Positions 55,623-63,407 of a stretch of 64,000 nucleotides of DNA are shown here, piece after piece. The stretch is taken from assembly GCA_000421085.1 (NCBI GenBank), contig ATWE01000008.1, positions 186,001 through 250,000 of the forward strand, written 5' to 3'. This DNA comes from Ensifer sp. USDA 6670 (GTDB taxonomy: Bacteria; Pseudomonadota; Alphaproteobacteria; Rhizobiales; Rhizobiaceae). Positions within the stretch are counted from its first letter, which is position 1; every line of letters begins with the position of its first letter. Made by a program: the position numbers and the translations under genes. The notes beneath the pieces are model-generated. The model made no database searches. It was given only the letters and a program-made list of their open reading frames with translations, and was not told the origin of the DNA.

Positions 55623-56522
55623 ATGAACTCGACCACACGAACGAACGACGAGGTCCTCACCGACACGGCCGAGGGCATGAGCTATCTGAACCGCCTGCCG
55701 CGACGGATCGTCGTGCTTTACCTGCCGATGGCGGTCTTCGTCTTCGTATTGCTTTTCCCGTTTTACTGGATGGCGATCACGGCGGTGAAGCCGAACGCGC
55801 AGTTGACCGACTACAACAATTACAGCCCGTTCTGGGTGGTCCGTCCGACGCTGGACCACATCAAATATCTGCTTTTCGAGACTTCCTATCCGGGCTGGCT
55901 CTGGAACACGATGCTGGTGGCCGTAGGCTCAACCATCCTGTCGCTTGCCGCGTCGGTGTTCGCGGCCTATGCGATCGAGCGGGTGCGCTTCACCGGCGCG
56001 CGGCCCGTCGGGCTGCTGATCTTCCTCGCCTATCTGGTGCCGCCGTCGATCCTCTTCATCCCGCTCGCCTTCATCGTCTTCAAATTCGGCATCTACGATT
56101 CCAAGCTGGCGCTGATCTTCACCTATCCGACGTTCCTCATACCGTTCTGCACCTGGCTCCTGATGGGCTATTTCCGCTCGATCCCCTTCGAACTCGAAGA
56201 AAGCGCGCTTGTGGACGGAGCCACGCGCTGGCAGATTCTGGTCAAGATTATCCTGCCGCTCGCCGTACCGGGCCTGATATCGGCCGGCATATTCGCCTTC
56301 ACGCTCTCGTGGAATGAGTTCATCTACGCGCTGACCTTCATCCAGTCCTCGGAAAACAAGACTGTACCGGTCGGCGTGCTGACGGAACTGGTGCGCGGCG
56401 ACGTCTTCGAATGGGGCGCACTGATGGCGGGCGCACTGTTCGGTTCGCTGCCTGTGGTCATCCTCTACTCCTTCTTCGTAGACTATTACGTGTCGTCGAT
56501 GACGGGAGCGGTGAAGGAGTGA
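55623..56522 (+). CDS. Sugar-type ABC transporter permease
   Basis: A 299-residue permease with six predicted helices; the first is at about residues 31-52 (VVLYLPMAVFVFVLLFPFYW). The EAA loop is EESALVDGATRWQILVKIIL. It ends the importer operon and converges on a membrane-protein gene 7 bp away with no obvious terminator. Confidence 0.92.
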   Translation: MNSTTRTNDEVLTDTAEGMSYLNRLPRRIVVLYLPMAVFVFVLLFPFYWMAITAVKPNAQLTDYNNYSPFWVVRPTLDHIKYLLFETSYPGWLWNTMLVAVGSTILSLAASVFAAYAIERVRFTGARPVGLLIFLAYLVPPSILFIPLAFIVFKFGIYDSKLALIFTYPTFLIPFCTWLLMGYFRSIPFELEESALVDGATRWQILVKIILPLAVPGLISAGIFAFTLSWNEFIYALTFIQSSENKTVPVGVLTELVRGDVFEWGALMAGALFGSLPVVILYSFFVDYYVSSMTGAVKE

Positions 56523-56529
56523 GCTCCCC

Positions 56530-57189
56530 TCATCGTCGGACGAGAAGGAGGGCAAATGTCACGAGGATTACCGCGAAAGGCGCCCAGGCGCCTGCATCTT
56601 CCATGGCCAGAAGGGTGAGGACGCTGAAGGCGCACCAGAGGACCGGAATGGGCAGAAGCAGCCAGAGCTTCTGCGGCATGAGCGCCACCAGGGCGCCGAG
56701 CGTCACGGCAGCGGTCGGATCCGGCATTGCCCCGAAGGTTTCGGCCGAGGCGGGCGCACGGCCGGCAAGCAGCGGGCCGAAAGGATAGCCGAGGGAGCCG
56801 AAGACCATCAGGCCGATGCCGCCTCGGCGGCGCAGGCTGTTCGCGGGCAATGCGCCGCGTTGCGTCCACCGGATCGCGAGAAGAAGCAAACCGGCCTGCA
56901 GCATGAAGGCCGCCGTCGCATAGGACATCGCCCAGTTTATGGTGGAGTAACGCAGCCACAGAAATTGCCATGCGCAGAAGAGCCAGGCCAGGGCGAGCGT
57001 CGCCATGGCCGCGGCGCGAGCGCGCCATCCGTCCGTTGCGGTGGCGAAAAGGATGGCAAGTGCGCCCGCAATGAAGACCAGCTGAAGCGGCCAGAGTCCC
57101 TGATTGTACCGTTCGACGAGGCGAAAATAGACGCGCGGCGAAAACAGGAGGAAATCCGCGAGCGTGTAGGTCGCCCATTCCGACATCAC
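56530..57189 (-). CDS. Multi-pass membrane protein, DUF6064-like
   Basis: A 219-residue protein with about seven hydrophobic segments. It begins MMSEWATYTLADFLLFSPRV with YFRLVERYN, a soluble start typical of the DUF6064 group, then LQLVFIAGALAILFAT. No known function, no charged catalytic pattern and no transporter signature. It is followed on the same strand (upstream) by an aldo/keto reductase gene with a 35-bp gap, so the two may be co-transcribed. Confidence 0.75.
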   Translation of the reverse strand: MMSEWATYTLADFLLFSPRVYFRLVERYNQGLWPLQLVFIAGALAILFATATDGWRARAAAMATLALAWLFCAWQFLWLRYSTINWAMSYATAAFMLQAGLLLLAIRWTQRGALPANSLRRRGGIGLMVFGSLGYPFGPLLAGRAPASAETFGAMPDPTAAVTLGALVALMPQKLWLLLPIPVLWCAFSVLTLLAMEDAGAWAPFAVILVTFALLLVRR

Positions 57190-57224
57190 GTCAAATCCGT
57201 ATCACGCGGCGACAGGATCATGCT

Positions 57225-58139
57225 TCACAGCGCCTCCACATAGGCGGCCATGCGGCGGCGCAGCTTCTCATCGGGCAGGATGCCTCTCCCGGCATCGAGA
57301 TTCTCCCGTACATGGTCGACGCGCGTCGTCGCCGGGATTGCGCAGGTGACCGCCGGATGCGAAATGATGAACTTCAGGAGATACTGCGCCCAGCTGCGAG
57401 CGCCGGTCTCCGCAATCCAATCCGGCAACGGCTCGTCTTCGACCTGCCGGATCAGATCGCCCTGCCGGAACGGCCGGTTGACGATCACGGCAATGCCCTT
57501 CTCCTGCGCCAGCGGCAAGATGCGCTCCTCCACCTCGCGGTCGAGGATATTGTAGGTGACCTGGACGAAATCGATCGGCCGGGTCGCCATGACCTGCTCG
57601 ATCTCGCGGTGCCTGCGCCCCTCCGAGGTGGTGATGCCGACATAGCGCAGCCGGCCTGCCGCCTTCATGTCGAAGAGCGCGGGCAGGTGCTCTTCCCAGG
57701 AGACGAGATTGTGAACCTGCATGAGATCGAATTTTTCGACGCCCCAGTAGTTCTTCGATGCTTCGATCTGCGCGGCGCCTTCGCCGGAGTCCGAAATCCA
57801 GACCTTTTCCGCCGAGAAGAGCTGCTTCGGATATCCGAGCTTGCCGAGGCCGTAGCCGATGGTTGGCTGGGACGATCCGTACATCGGCGAGGAATCGATC
57901 ACGCGACCGCCGCCTTCGAAGAAGGCACCGATCACGGCCGCACATTCGTCCATCAGGACAGGGTCGTCTCCGACGTTGAAGGTGATCCAGGTGCCGAGGC
58001 CGATGAGCGGCAGCGGTTCTTCGCTCTTCGGTATGACCCGCGTCGTAAGGTCGGCAGCCTGGCCCCATGCCCGTGGCACGAGCGGCAGCGACATGCCGAT
58101 GCCTAGCCCCTGAACGACTGCGCGCCGCGTGAAGGTCAT
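57225..58139 (-). CDS. Tat-exported aldo/keto reductase
   Basis: A 304-residue AKR-fold protein with a twin-arginine-like signal (FTRRAVVQGLGIGMSLPL, ending AWGQA). Catalytic-type residues appear in VIDSSPMYGSSQPTIGYGL (Asp, Tyr) and the Lys in FSAEKVWISDSG; the His region is LMQVHNLVSWEEHL. Exported AKRs are uncommon because NADPH is cytoplasmic, so a different cofactor or a non-classical role is possible. Divergent from the gene-poor region to its right. Confidence 0.85.
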   Translation of the reverse strand: MTFTRRAVVQGLGIGMSLPLVPRAWGQAADLTTRVIPKSEEPLPLIGLGTWITFNVGDDPVLMDECAAVIGAFFEGGGRVIDSSPMYGSSQPTIGYGLGKLGYPKQLFSAEKVWISDSGEGAAQIEASKNYWGVEKFDLMQVHNLVSWEEHLPALFDMKAAGRLRYVGITTSEGRRHREIEQVMATRPIDFVQVTYNILDREVEERILPLAQEKGIAVIVNRPFRQGDLIRQVEDEPLPDWIAETGARSWAQYLLKFIISHPAVTCAIPATTRVDHVRENLDAGRGILPDEKLRRRMAAYVEAL

Positions 58140-58175
58140 CGTTCGCTCCCTTGGCTCGAAGCTCTCAAGACCACG

Positions 58176-58281
58176 ATGTTTTTAGGTGGGGTCGGCCTAA
58201 AAACATGAACGTGATCGATTCCAAGACGTTGAGACGCGGGAGGCGGGCGGAAATCCGCACACATTTTTCCTCATCCCGCTC
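58176..58281. repeat. Palindrome plus dispersed intergenic repeat, copy B
   Basis: ATGTTTTTAGG (58176-58186) and CCTAAAAACAT (58196-58206) form a perfect 11-bp inverted repeat around 9 bases. It is followed at 58227-58281 by the inverted copy of the unit found at 31477-31529 (ends in TCATCCCGCTC). Both belong to the non-coding repeat load of this replicon. Confidence 0.65.
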
Positions 58282-58595
58282 CAGCCTGTGGCCCATGGGC
58301 GGGATAATAACCCCTGCGGCGCTACTCTGCAGCCACGAAGTCGTGAGTGCGGTGCTGTTAAAGCTAACCGCGATGAGCCCGCTCGAGCGCGGCGATATCG
58401 AACTTTACCATGGCAAGCATGGTTTCCGTCATGCGCTCGCTCTTTCGCGGTTCGCATCGGACATCATAGTTGCCGGGACGCGGGGAACGATCTGCCAGGG
58501 TAGAGCGGACGCGATGCGTGCAGCTTTGCGCCCGCATCCCGCTCTACCCTTTTGCATCTTTGCAATGATCATCGTAATCCAAGGGACGAAGCGGA
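58282..58595. other. Gene-poor stretch with a hairpin
   Basis: This stretch holds no gene that could be supported. GGTAGAGCGG (58499-58508) pairs with CCGCTCTACC (58539-58548), an imperfect stem whose arms share the GAGCGGGAT motif of the dispersed repeats. Open frames here lack ribosome sites and family features. Confidence 0.4.
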
Positions 58596-58772
58596 CTAGC
58601 TCCTCTGCGCGTTCCGCGGGGTCGCGGAGGGCTCCAGTTCATTGATACCGTCGATGCGCTGATCGTTCGCAGGAACGGCCTCGATCTCGAGATGGTGCTT
58701 TGCATGGCGCATGTGCTGCCATTCCTTCTCGAGGCGCAGGAATACGTCCGTCGGCATGAATTTTCTCTGCAT
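58596..58772 (-). CDS. Small hypothetical protein (58 aa)
   Basis: ATG at 58772 is preceded by GGAGGGTCGA, a strong ribosome site, and the frame is rich in codons typical of the window. The product MQRKFMPTDVFLRLEKEWQH is hydrophilic and probably helical, with an acidic-neutral tail (INELEPSATPRNAQRS). No domain was recognised. The initiation signal and codon use support a real gene, but nothing indicates its function. Confidence 0.5.
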   Translation of the reverse strand: MQRKFMPTDVFLRLEKEWQHMRHAKHHLEIEAVPANDQRIDGINELEPSATPRNAQRS

Positions 58773-58841
58773 TCGACCCTCCACGCGGCTGCGTCGAAGA
58801 ACACGCAAGGAACTGCTTTGTTCCCGCGCCATTTTGCACAT

Positions 58842-59124
58842 CGTGAGAATATTGCGTCTTGGTCTGCCTCGAACCCGGCAACCGACCCGATAGGTGAACC
58901 CGCGCTGCTGCTGATCGGTTAAGCGGCGGGGCCCACCTATCGCCCCCTCGAAACTGGTGAGGCCGCCTCCTCAATAGCATTCGGCGGGCGGCCTCAAGGC
59001 ATACGCCTCAACCCGGATTTCACTCCCGGCGCCCGCTCGCGTCAAGGTTTAGCGTTTACTCAATTCGAGTTAGGGAAGATGTATCGGGCGCGTTTGCCTG
59101 CCGGGCGGCCGAATGCGATACGGC
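58842..59124. other. Non-coding stretch
   Basis: About 280 bases between two small leftward genes. No supported reading frame, no clear palindrome, only ordinary GC-rich sequence turning AT-richer near 59050. Confidence 0.35.
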
Positions 59125-59250
59125 TTAGATGGTCTGCAGGGTCCAGGATGCCGCGCCGGCGATCAGCCCGAGGGCGAGGGCAATGGCGATCGCATATCTC
59201 ATCATCTTCATCCGGCGTGTCCGCTCGCCGGTCCAATCGTAGCTCATCAT
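59125..59250 (-). CDS. Small membrane protein (41 aa)
   Basis: ATG at 59250 (double ATG) is preceded by CGGAGCAC. The product has a basic N-terminus (MMSYDWTGERTRRMKMMRYA) and one hydrophobic helix (IAIALALGLIAGAASW), the form of a single-pass inner-membrane small protein. A longer start at 59325 lacks a good ribosome site. No family recognised. Confidence 0.45.
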   Translation of the reverse strand: MMSYDWTGERTRRMKMMRYAIAIALALGLIAGAASWTLQTI

Positions 59251-59601
59251 GTGCTCCGAGATGTGCAGCTCAAAGGTTAAGATTGGACGCTTTTTCTTAA
59301 CAAAATGGAAACTACGCGGTTCCACGCCCCGAGTCCTGCAGTGTGAAAGAACCTGACGGCGCGCGGTCCCGTTATCAATCTGTTAAGATTGCACGTTTTG
59401 TATGTGCATCCAATTTTAGTAAAATAAGTATAAAAATGTATCAAAGCAAATATGAATTTTAATCGGCGCAAGGATACCTTGATTATTATTGAGGCAAAGA
59501 AGACAATTTACCATTATTGAAAAAAGCGCCCCCGATTAACTATTCTCGCCGCTATTCAGTCTATATTTAGGGTGTCATTGCGGGCGTGAGAGCGAATAGG
59601 C
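59251..59601. promoter_or_regulatory. AT-rich regulatory region before the asparagine synthetase-like operon
   Basis: The 350 bases before the operon are far richer in A and T than the rest of the window, especially 59380-59570. CAATCT-GTTA-AGATTG (59376-59391) is a 16-bp palindrome, a plausible regulator site. Several T/A-rich hexamers could serve as -10 elements. No gene is visible. The base composition marks a strong or externally regulated promoter, or recently acquired DNA. Confidence 0.5.
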
Positions 59602-61539
59602 ATGTGCGGATTCGGCGGGTATCTTGGTTCAATACGGGACGGTAAGCCCCTTCTCGAAAGGATGACGGCCGCGATTGGCCACCGCGGGCCGGACGAGCGT
59701 GGGATCTTCACCGCGGCGGGTGCGGGCCTCGGCCATGTTCGGCTGTCGATTGTGGGGCTCGGGGACGGCCAGCAGCCGATGTCCGACCCAAGCGGCGAGC
59801 TGACGATCGCCTTCAATGGCGAAATCTTCAACTATGTGGAGTTGCGCGACGAACTGCGCGCCAGGGGCCGCCGTTTCCGCACCTCCAGCGACACGGAGGT
59901 GATCCTCCATCTTTACGAAGAGATGGGCGAGGACTGTCTCTCTCGCCTCAACGGCGATTTCGCTTTCGCGATCTGGGACGCACGCCGGCGAAGGATGATG
60001 CTCGCGCGCGACCGCATGGGTGTGCGCCCGCTCTTCCACACTTTGAAAGGCGGCACGCTCTATTTCGCATCCGAGGTCAAGGCGCTCCTCGAAGTTCCGG
60101 GGGTCTCCGCAGAGATCGACCCGATCGCGCTCGACCAGATATTCACGCTCTGGGCGCCGATCGCGCCGCGTACGCCCTTCCGTGACATCCATGAGCTCGA
60201 GCCCGGGCATCTGATGATCGCCGATCAGAACGGCATCACAACAAGGCCCTATTGGCAGCTCGACTATCCGGACCGGGATGAGCGCCCAGCCTATGTGGAG
60301 GAAACCCGCGCTGCGGAGGAACTGCGCGCGCTCCTGACGGACGCGACGCGCATCCGCATGCGGGCTGACGTCCCCGTTGGCGCCTATCTTTCCGGGGGCC
60401 TCGATTCGTCCATCATCTCGGCGCTGGCCGCCGGGATGACGTCCCAAGGCTTGCGCACCTTCTCCGTCACCTTCGATAGCGCGGAGCATGACGAAAGCGT
60501 ATTTCAGGAGGAGATGGCAGCGGCACTCGGAACCGAACACCGCGCAGTCGCATGCCGCGCCGGCGACATCGCCAGGGACTTTCCCGATGTCATCCGCTTT
60601 ACGGAGAAGCCGATCATCCGCACTGCGCCCGCACCGCTTTACAAATTGTCCGGCCTGGTGCGCGAGGCGGGTCTGAAAGTGGTGCTGACGGGCGAGGGCG
60701 CCGACGAGGTATTCGCCGGTTACGATATCTTCAAGGAAGCGCGCGTCCGCCGTTTCTGTGGCCGGCAGTCCGGCTCGCGGATCAGGCCGCATCTCTTCCG
60801 CAAGCTCTACCCCTATCTGCCCGGCCTGCAGCAGCAGTCGGCCGAGTATCTAGCCGCCTTTTTCGGTGCCGGCGACGTGGCTCTCGACGACCCGCTCTTT
60901 TCGCATCGGCCACGCCTCAAGGGCACGGCGGCAACCAAGATGTTCTTCTCCTCGGACCTGCGCGCCGAACTCAGGGGATATGATGCGGCGGAAGAATTGG
61001 CCAGCCGGCTCCCCGCCGCCTTCGGCCGCTGGCATCCGCTGCACCAGGCTCAATATCTCGAAAGCCGCTTTCTTCTGCCCGGATATATTCTCTCGAGCCA
61101 GGGCGACCGGATGGCGATGGCACATGGGATCGAGGGCCGTTTCCCCTTCCTCGACCACCGCCTCGTCGAGTTCGCCGCAAAGCTGCCGGCGGAAATGAAA
61201 CTCAGAGGGCTCGTCGAGAAGCATATCCTGCGCGAGGCGACGAAAGACCTGCTGCCGCCGGCGATCGGCCGGCGGACGAAGCAGCCCTATCGCGCACCGG
61301 ACAGCCACTCCTTCAGCGGCGCGGGCGAACTCGATTATGTGCGGTCGGCCATGAGCGAGGACGCGGTCGCCGCCGGTGGGCTCTTCAACGCCAAAGCGGT
61401 AACGAAACTCTACGAGAAATGCCAGTCGCGCCCGGCCTCCGGCTTCCGCGACAACGCGGCCTTCGTCGGCGTCCTCTCGACGCAACTCTGGCTGCAGACA
61501 TTCACCGGCACCAGCCTCCGCAAGGCTGAGGCTGCGTAA
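59602..61539 (+). CDS. asnB: Asparagine synthetase-like glutamine amidotransferase
   Basis: A 645-residue AsnB-type enzyme. Mature Cys2 of MCGFGGYLG is the glutaminase nucleophile. The glutaminase domain (1 to about 210) contains AIGHRGPDERGIF and LTIAFNGEIFNYVEL. The synthetase domain follows with the ATP pyrophosphatase loop SGGLDSS (residues 264-270) and GEGADEVFAGYD. Its partner genes (carrier protein, acyl ligase, NAD synthetase-like) are not those of asparagine supply, so it probably amidates an intermediate on a carrier protein or a glycan building block. Start is fixed by the essential Cys. Confidence 0.9.
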   Translation: MCGFGGYLGSIRDGKPLLERMTAAIGHRGPDERGIFTAAGAGLGHVRLSIVGLGDGQQPMSDPSGELTIAFNGEIFNYVELRDELRARGRRFRTSSDTEVILHLYEEMGEDCLSRLNGDFAFAIWDARRRRMMLARDRMGVRPLFHTLKGGTLYFASEVKALLEVPGVSAEIDPIALDQIFTLWAPIAPRTPFRDIHELEPGHLMIADQNGITTRPYWQLDYPDRDERPAYVEETRAAEELRALLTDATRIRMRADVPVGAYLSGGLDSSIISALAAGMTSQGLRTFSVTFDSAEHDESVFQEEMAAALGTEHRAVACRAGDIARDFPDVIRFTEKPIIRTAPAPLYKLSGLVREAGLKVVLTGEGADEVFAGYDIFKEARVRRFCGRQSGSRIRPHLFRKLYPYLPGLQQQSAEYLAAFFGAGDVALDDPLFSHRPRLKGTAATKMFFSSDLRAELRGYDAAEELASRLPAAFGRWHPLHQAQYLESRFLLPGYILSSQGDRMAMAHGIEGRFPFLDHRLVEFAAKLPAEMKLRGLVEKHILREATKDLLPPAIGRRTKQPYRAPDSHSFSGAGELDYVRSAMSEDAVAAGGLFNAKAVTKLYEKCQSRPASGFRDNAAFVGVLSTQLWLQTFTGTSLRKAEAA

Positions 61540-61565
61540 AAACCCTTGGAAAAAAGGATAATGGA

Positions 61566-61832
61566 ATGACCCAAGCAATTAAGGACAAGGTCAAGGCATT
61601 CGTCATCGAGAACTTTCTCTTCGGCGACAGCGCATACGAACTCGCCGACGATGCTTCGCTGATCGAGAACGACATCATCGATTCGACCGGCGTTCTGGAA
61701 CTGGTGGCCTTCATCGAAGACGATTTCGGGATCGTGATGGCCGATGCCGACATCGTCCCGCAAAATCTCGACTCGCTCGCGCGGATTTCGGCTTTCATCG
61801 AAGCGAAAGCCGCCGTGCCGGTCTCGGCGTAA
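61566..61832 (+). CDS. Acyl carrier protein
   Basis: An 88-residue carrier protein. The 4'-phosphopantetheine site is the Ser of ENDIIDSTGVLELVAFIEDD (about residue 40; D-S-T in place of the usual D-S-L). The acidic helix II pattern fits. It lies 26 bp after the AsnB-like gene and 27 bp before the acyl ligase, so it likely carries the acyl or aminoacyl group that these enzymes make. It is not in a fatty-acid synthase context. Confidence 0.92.
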   Translation: MTQAIKDKVKAFVIENFLFGDSAYELADDASLIENDIIDSTGVLELVAFIEDDFGIVMADADIVPQNLDSLARISAFIEAKAAVPVSA

Positions 61833-61859
61833 GCGGCGAAGGGCGGGGGCATCACCATC

Positions 61860-63407
61860 ATGCGGTTCGAGCAATTCCTCATCAGGAACGCCGCGGCCAA
61901 CGGGGCAAAGACGGCGCTGGTCACCGACCGCCGGCGGCTCGGCTATGCCGAACTCGACGATCTTTCGACCCGCCTCGCCGCCGCCCTTGCCGAAAACGGC
62001 GTGAAGCGGAACGATCGGGTTCTGGTCTTCATGGACAATTGCTGGGAGGCAGCCGCCGCGATCTTCGCGATCCTCAAGGCCGGAGCGACCTTCAGCCCGA
62101 TCAACGCTTCGACCAAGGCTGACAAGCTTGCCTATATCATCGCCGACTGCGAGGCGGCGGCTATCCTGACGCAGGCCAAGCTGATGCCGGTGGTCGCCGA
62201 GGCGCTGGCGCTTGCTCCGGGCCATGCGCCATTCGTCGCCTCGACTGCGGCGCCGGGGGGCCGCATCCCGGAAGGTGCCGCTTCCTTCGAGGAATGCCTG
62301 ACGGCTGCACCCGCGCCCGTCCGCCACGGCGGCATCGACGTCGACCTCGGCATGCTGATCTATACGTCCGGCTCGACGGGCCGTCCCAAGGGCGTGATGA
62401 TGACGCATCGCAATATCGATGCGGCCTCGGAGTCGATCACCACCTATCTCCGCAACACGCCTGATGACATCATCCTGAACGTGCTGCCGCTCGCCTTCGA
62501 CTACGGGCTCTATCAGCTGCTGATGGCGATCCGGCTCGGCGCGACGCTCGTGCTCGAAAAGTCATTCGCTTTCCCGCAGGCGATCTTCGACCGCATCCGG
62601 AGCGAAGGAGTCACCGGCTTCCCGCTGGTGCCGACCATGGCGGCGATGATCCTGCAGATGCGTGACCTCGAACCCGGCTTCCTGCCGAGCCTTCGCTATC
62701 TCTCCAACACCGCGGCAGCACTGCCGCCGGCCCATATCGCCCGCTTGAGGGAGCTTTTCCCGGGCGCCCGGCTCTATTCCATGTACGGACTGACGGAATG
62801 CAAGCGCTGCACCTATCTGCCGCCGGAAGAGCTCGATCGGCGGCCGGGCTCCGTCGGGATTGCGATACCGAATACCGAAGCCTTTGTGGTCGATGACGAG
62901 GGGAACCGCGTACCGCCCGGCGTACCCGGCGAACTGGTCATTCGCGGCCCGCATGTGATGCAGGGCTACTGGCGCAACGACGCCGCGACCGAGCGCATGC
63001 TCCGCCCCGGCCCAAATCCATGGGAAAAGGTGCTTCACACCGGCGACCTGTTCCGTACCGACGAGGAGGGTTTCCTCTATTTTGTCGGCCGTAAGGACGA
63101 CATCATCAAGACGCGCGGCGAAAAGGTGGCGCCCAAGGAGGTCGAGACCGTGCTGCATGCGCATCCGGGAATTGCCGAGGCCGTGGTCATCGGTGTTCCC
63201 GATCCGGTGCTTGGGGCCGCGATCGGCGCTCTCGTCGTCTTGTCGGACCCGACGCTGACGGAGAAGGACATCATCCGTCATTGCAGCCGCCATCTCGAGG
63301 ATTTCATGGTGCCGAAGATCGTCGAGTTCCGCACCGAATTGCCGAAGACGGATACAGGAAAAGTCAGCCGCCGCCTTGCGGCCGAAACATTGGAGCCCGC
63401 AGAATGA
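61860..63407 (+). CDS. AMP-dependent acyl-CoA/acyl-ACP ligase
   Basis: A 515-residue ANL-family adenylating enzyme. The P-loop core is LIYTSGSTGRPKGVMMTHRN (residues about 163-182), followed by YSMYGLTECKRCTYLPPEEL, TGDLFRTDEEGFLYFVGRKD and the late Lys in KTDTGKVSRRL. It should activate a carboxylic acid as acyl-AMP and pass it to the ACP encoded just before it. It overlaps the next gene by four bases (ATGA). Similar ligase-AsnB-ACP sets accompany exosortase and exopolysaccharide systems in other bacteria, but no exosortase gene is in view. Confidence 0.9.
   Translation: MRFEQFLIRNAAANGAKTALVTDRRRLGYAELDDLSTRLAAALAENGVKRNDRVLVFMDNCWEAAAAIFAILKAGATFSPINASTKADKLAYIIADCEAAAILTQAKLMPVVAEALALAPGHAPFVASTAAPGGRIPEGAASFEECLTAAPAPVRHGGIDVDLGMLIYTSGSTGRPKGVMMTHRNIDAASESITTYLRNTPDDIILNVLPLAFDYGLYQLLMAIRLGATLVLEKSFAFPQAIFDRIRSEGVTGFPLVPTMAAMILQMRDLEPGFLPSLRYLSNTAAALPPAHIARLRELFPGARLYSMYGLTECKRCTYLPPEELDRRPGSVGIAIPNTEAFVVDDEGNRVPPGVPGELVIRGPHVMQGYWRNDAATERMLRPGPNPWEKVLHTGDLFRTDEEGFLYFVGRKDDIIKTRGEKVAPKEVETVLHAHPGIAEAVVIGVPDPVLGAAIGALVVLSDPTLTEKDIIRHCSRHLEDFMVPKIVEFRTELPKTDTGKVSRRLAAETLEPAE

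Noticed and set aside
58151-58645. A 164-residue frame in the gene-poor region
   Set aside because: It runs through two repeat units, has no ribosome site and shows no family resemblance.
59380-59601. nod-box or similar symbiotic promoter before the asnB-like gene
   Set aside because: The AT-rich region lacks the conserved nod-box blocks and no sigma-54 GG-N10-GC element was found.
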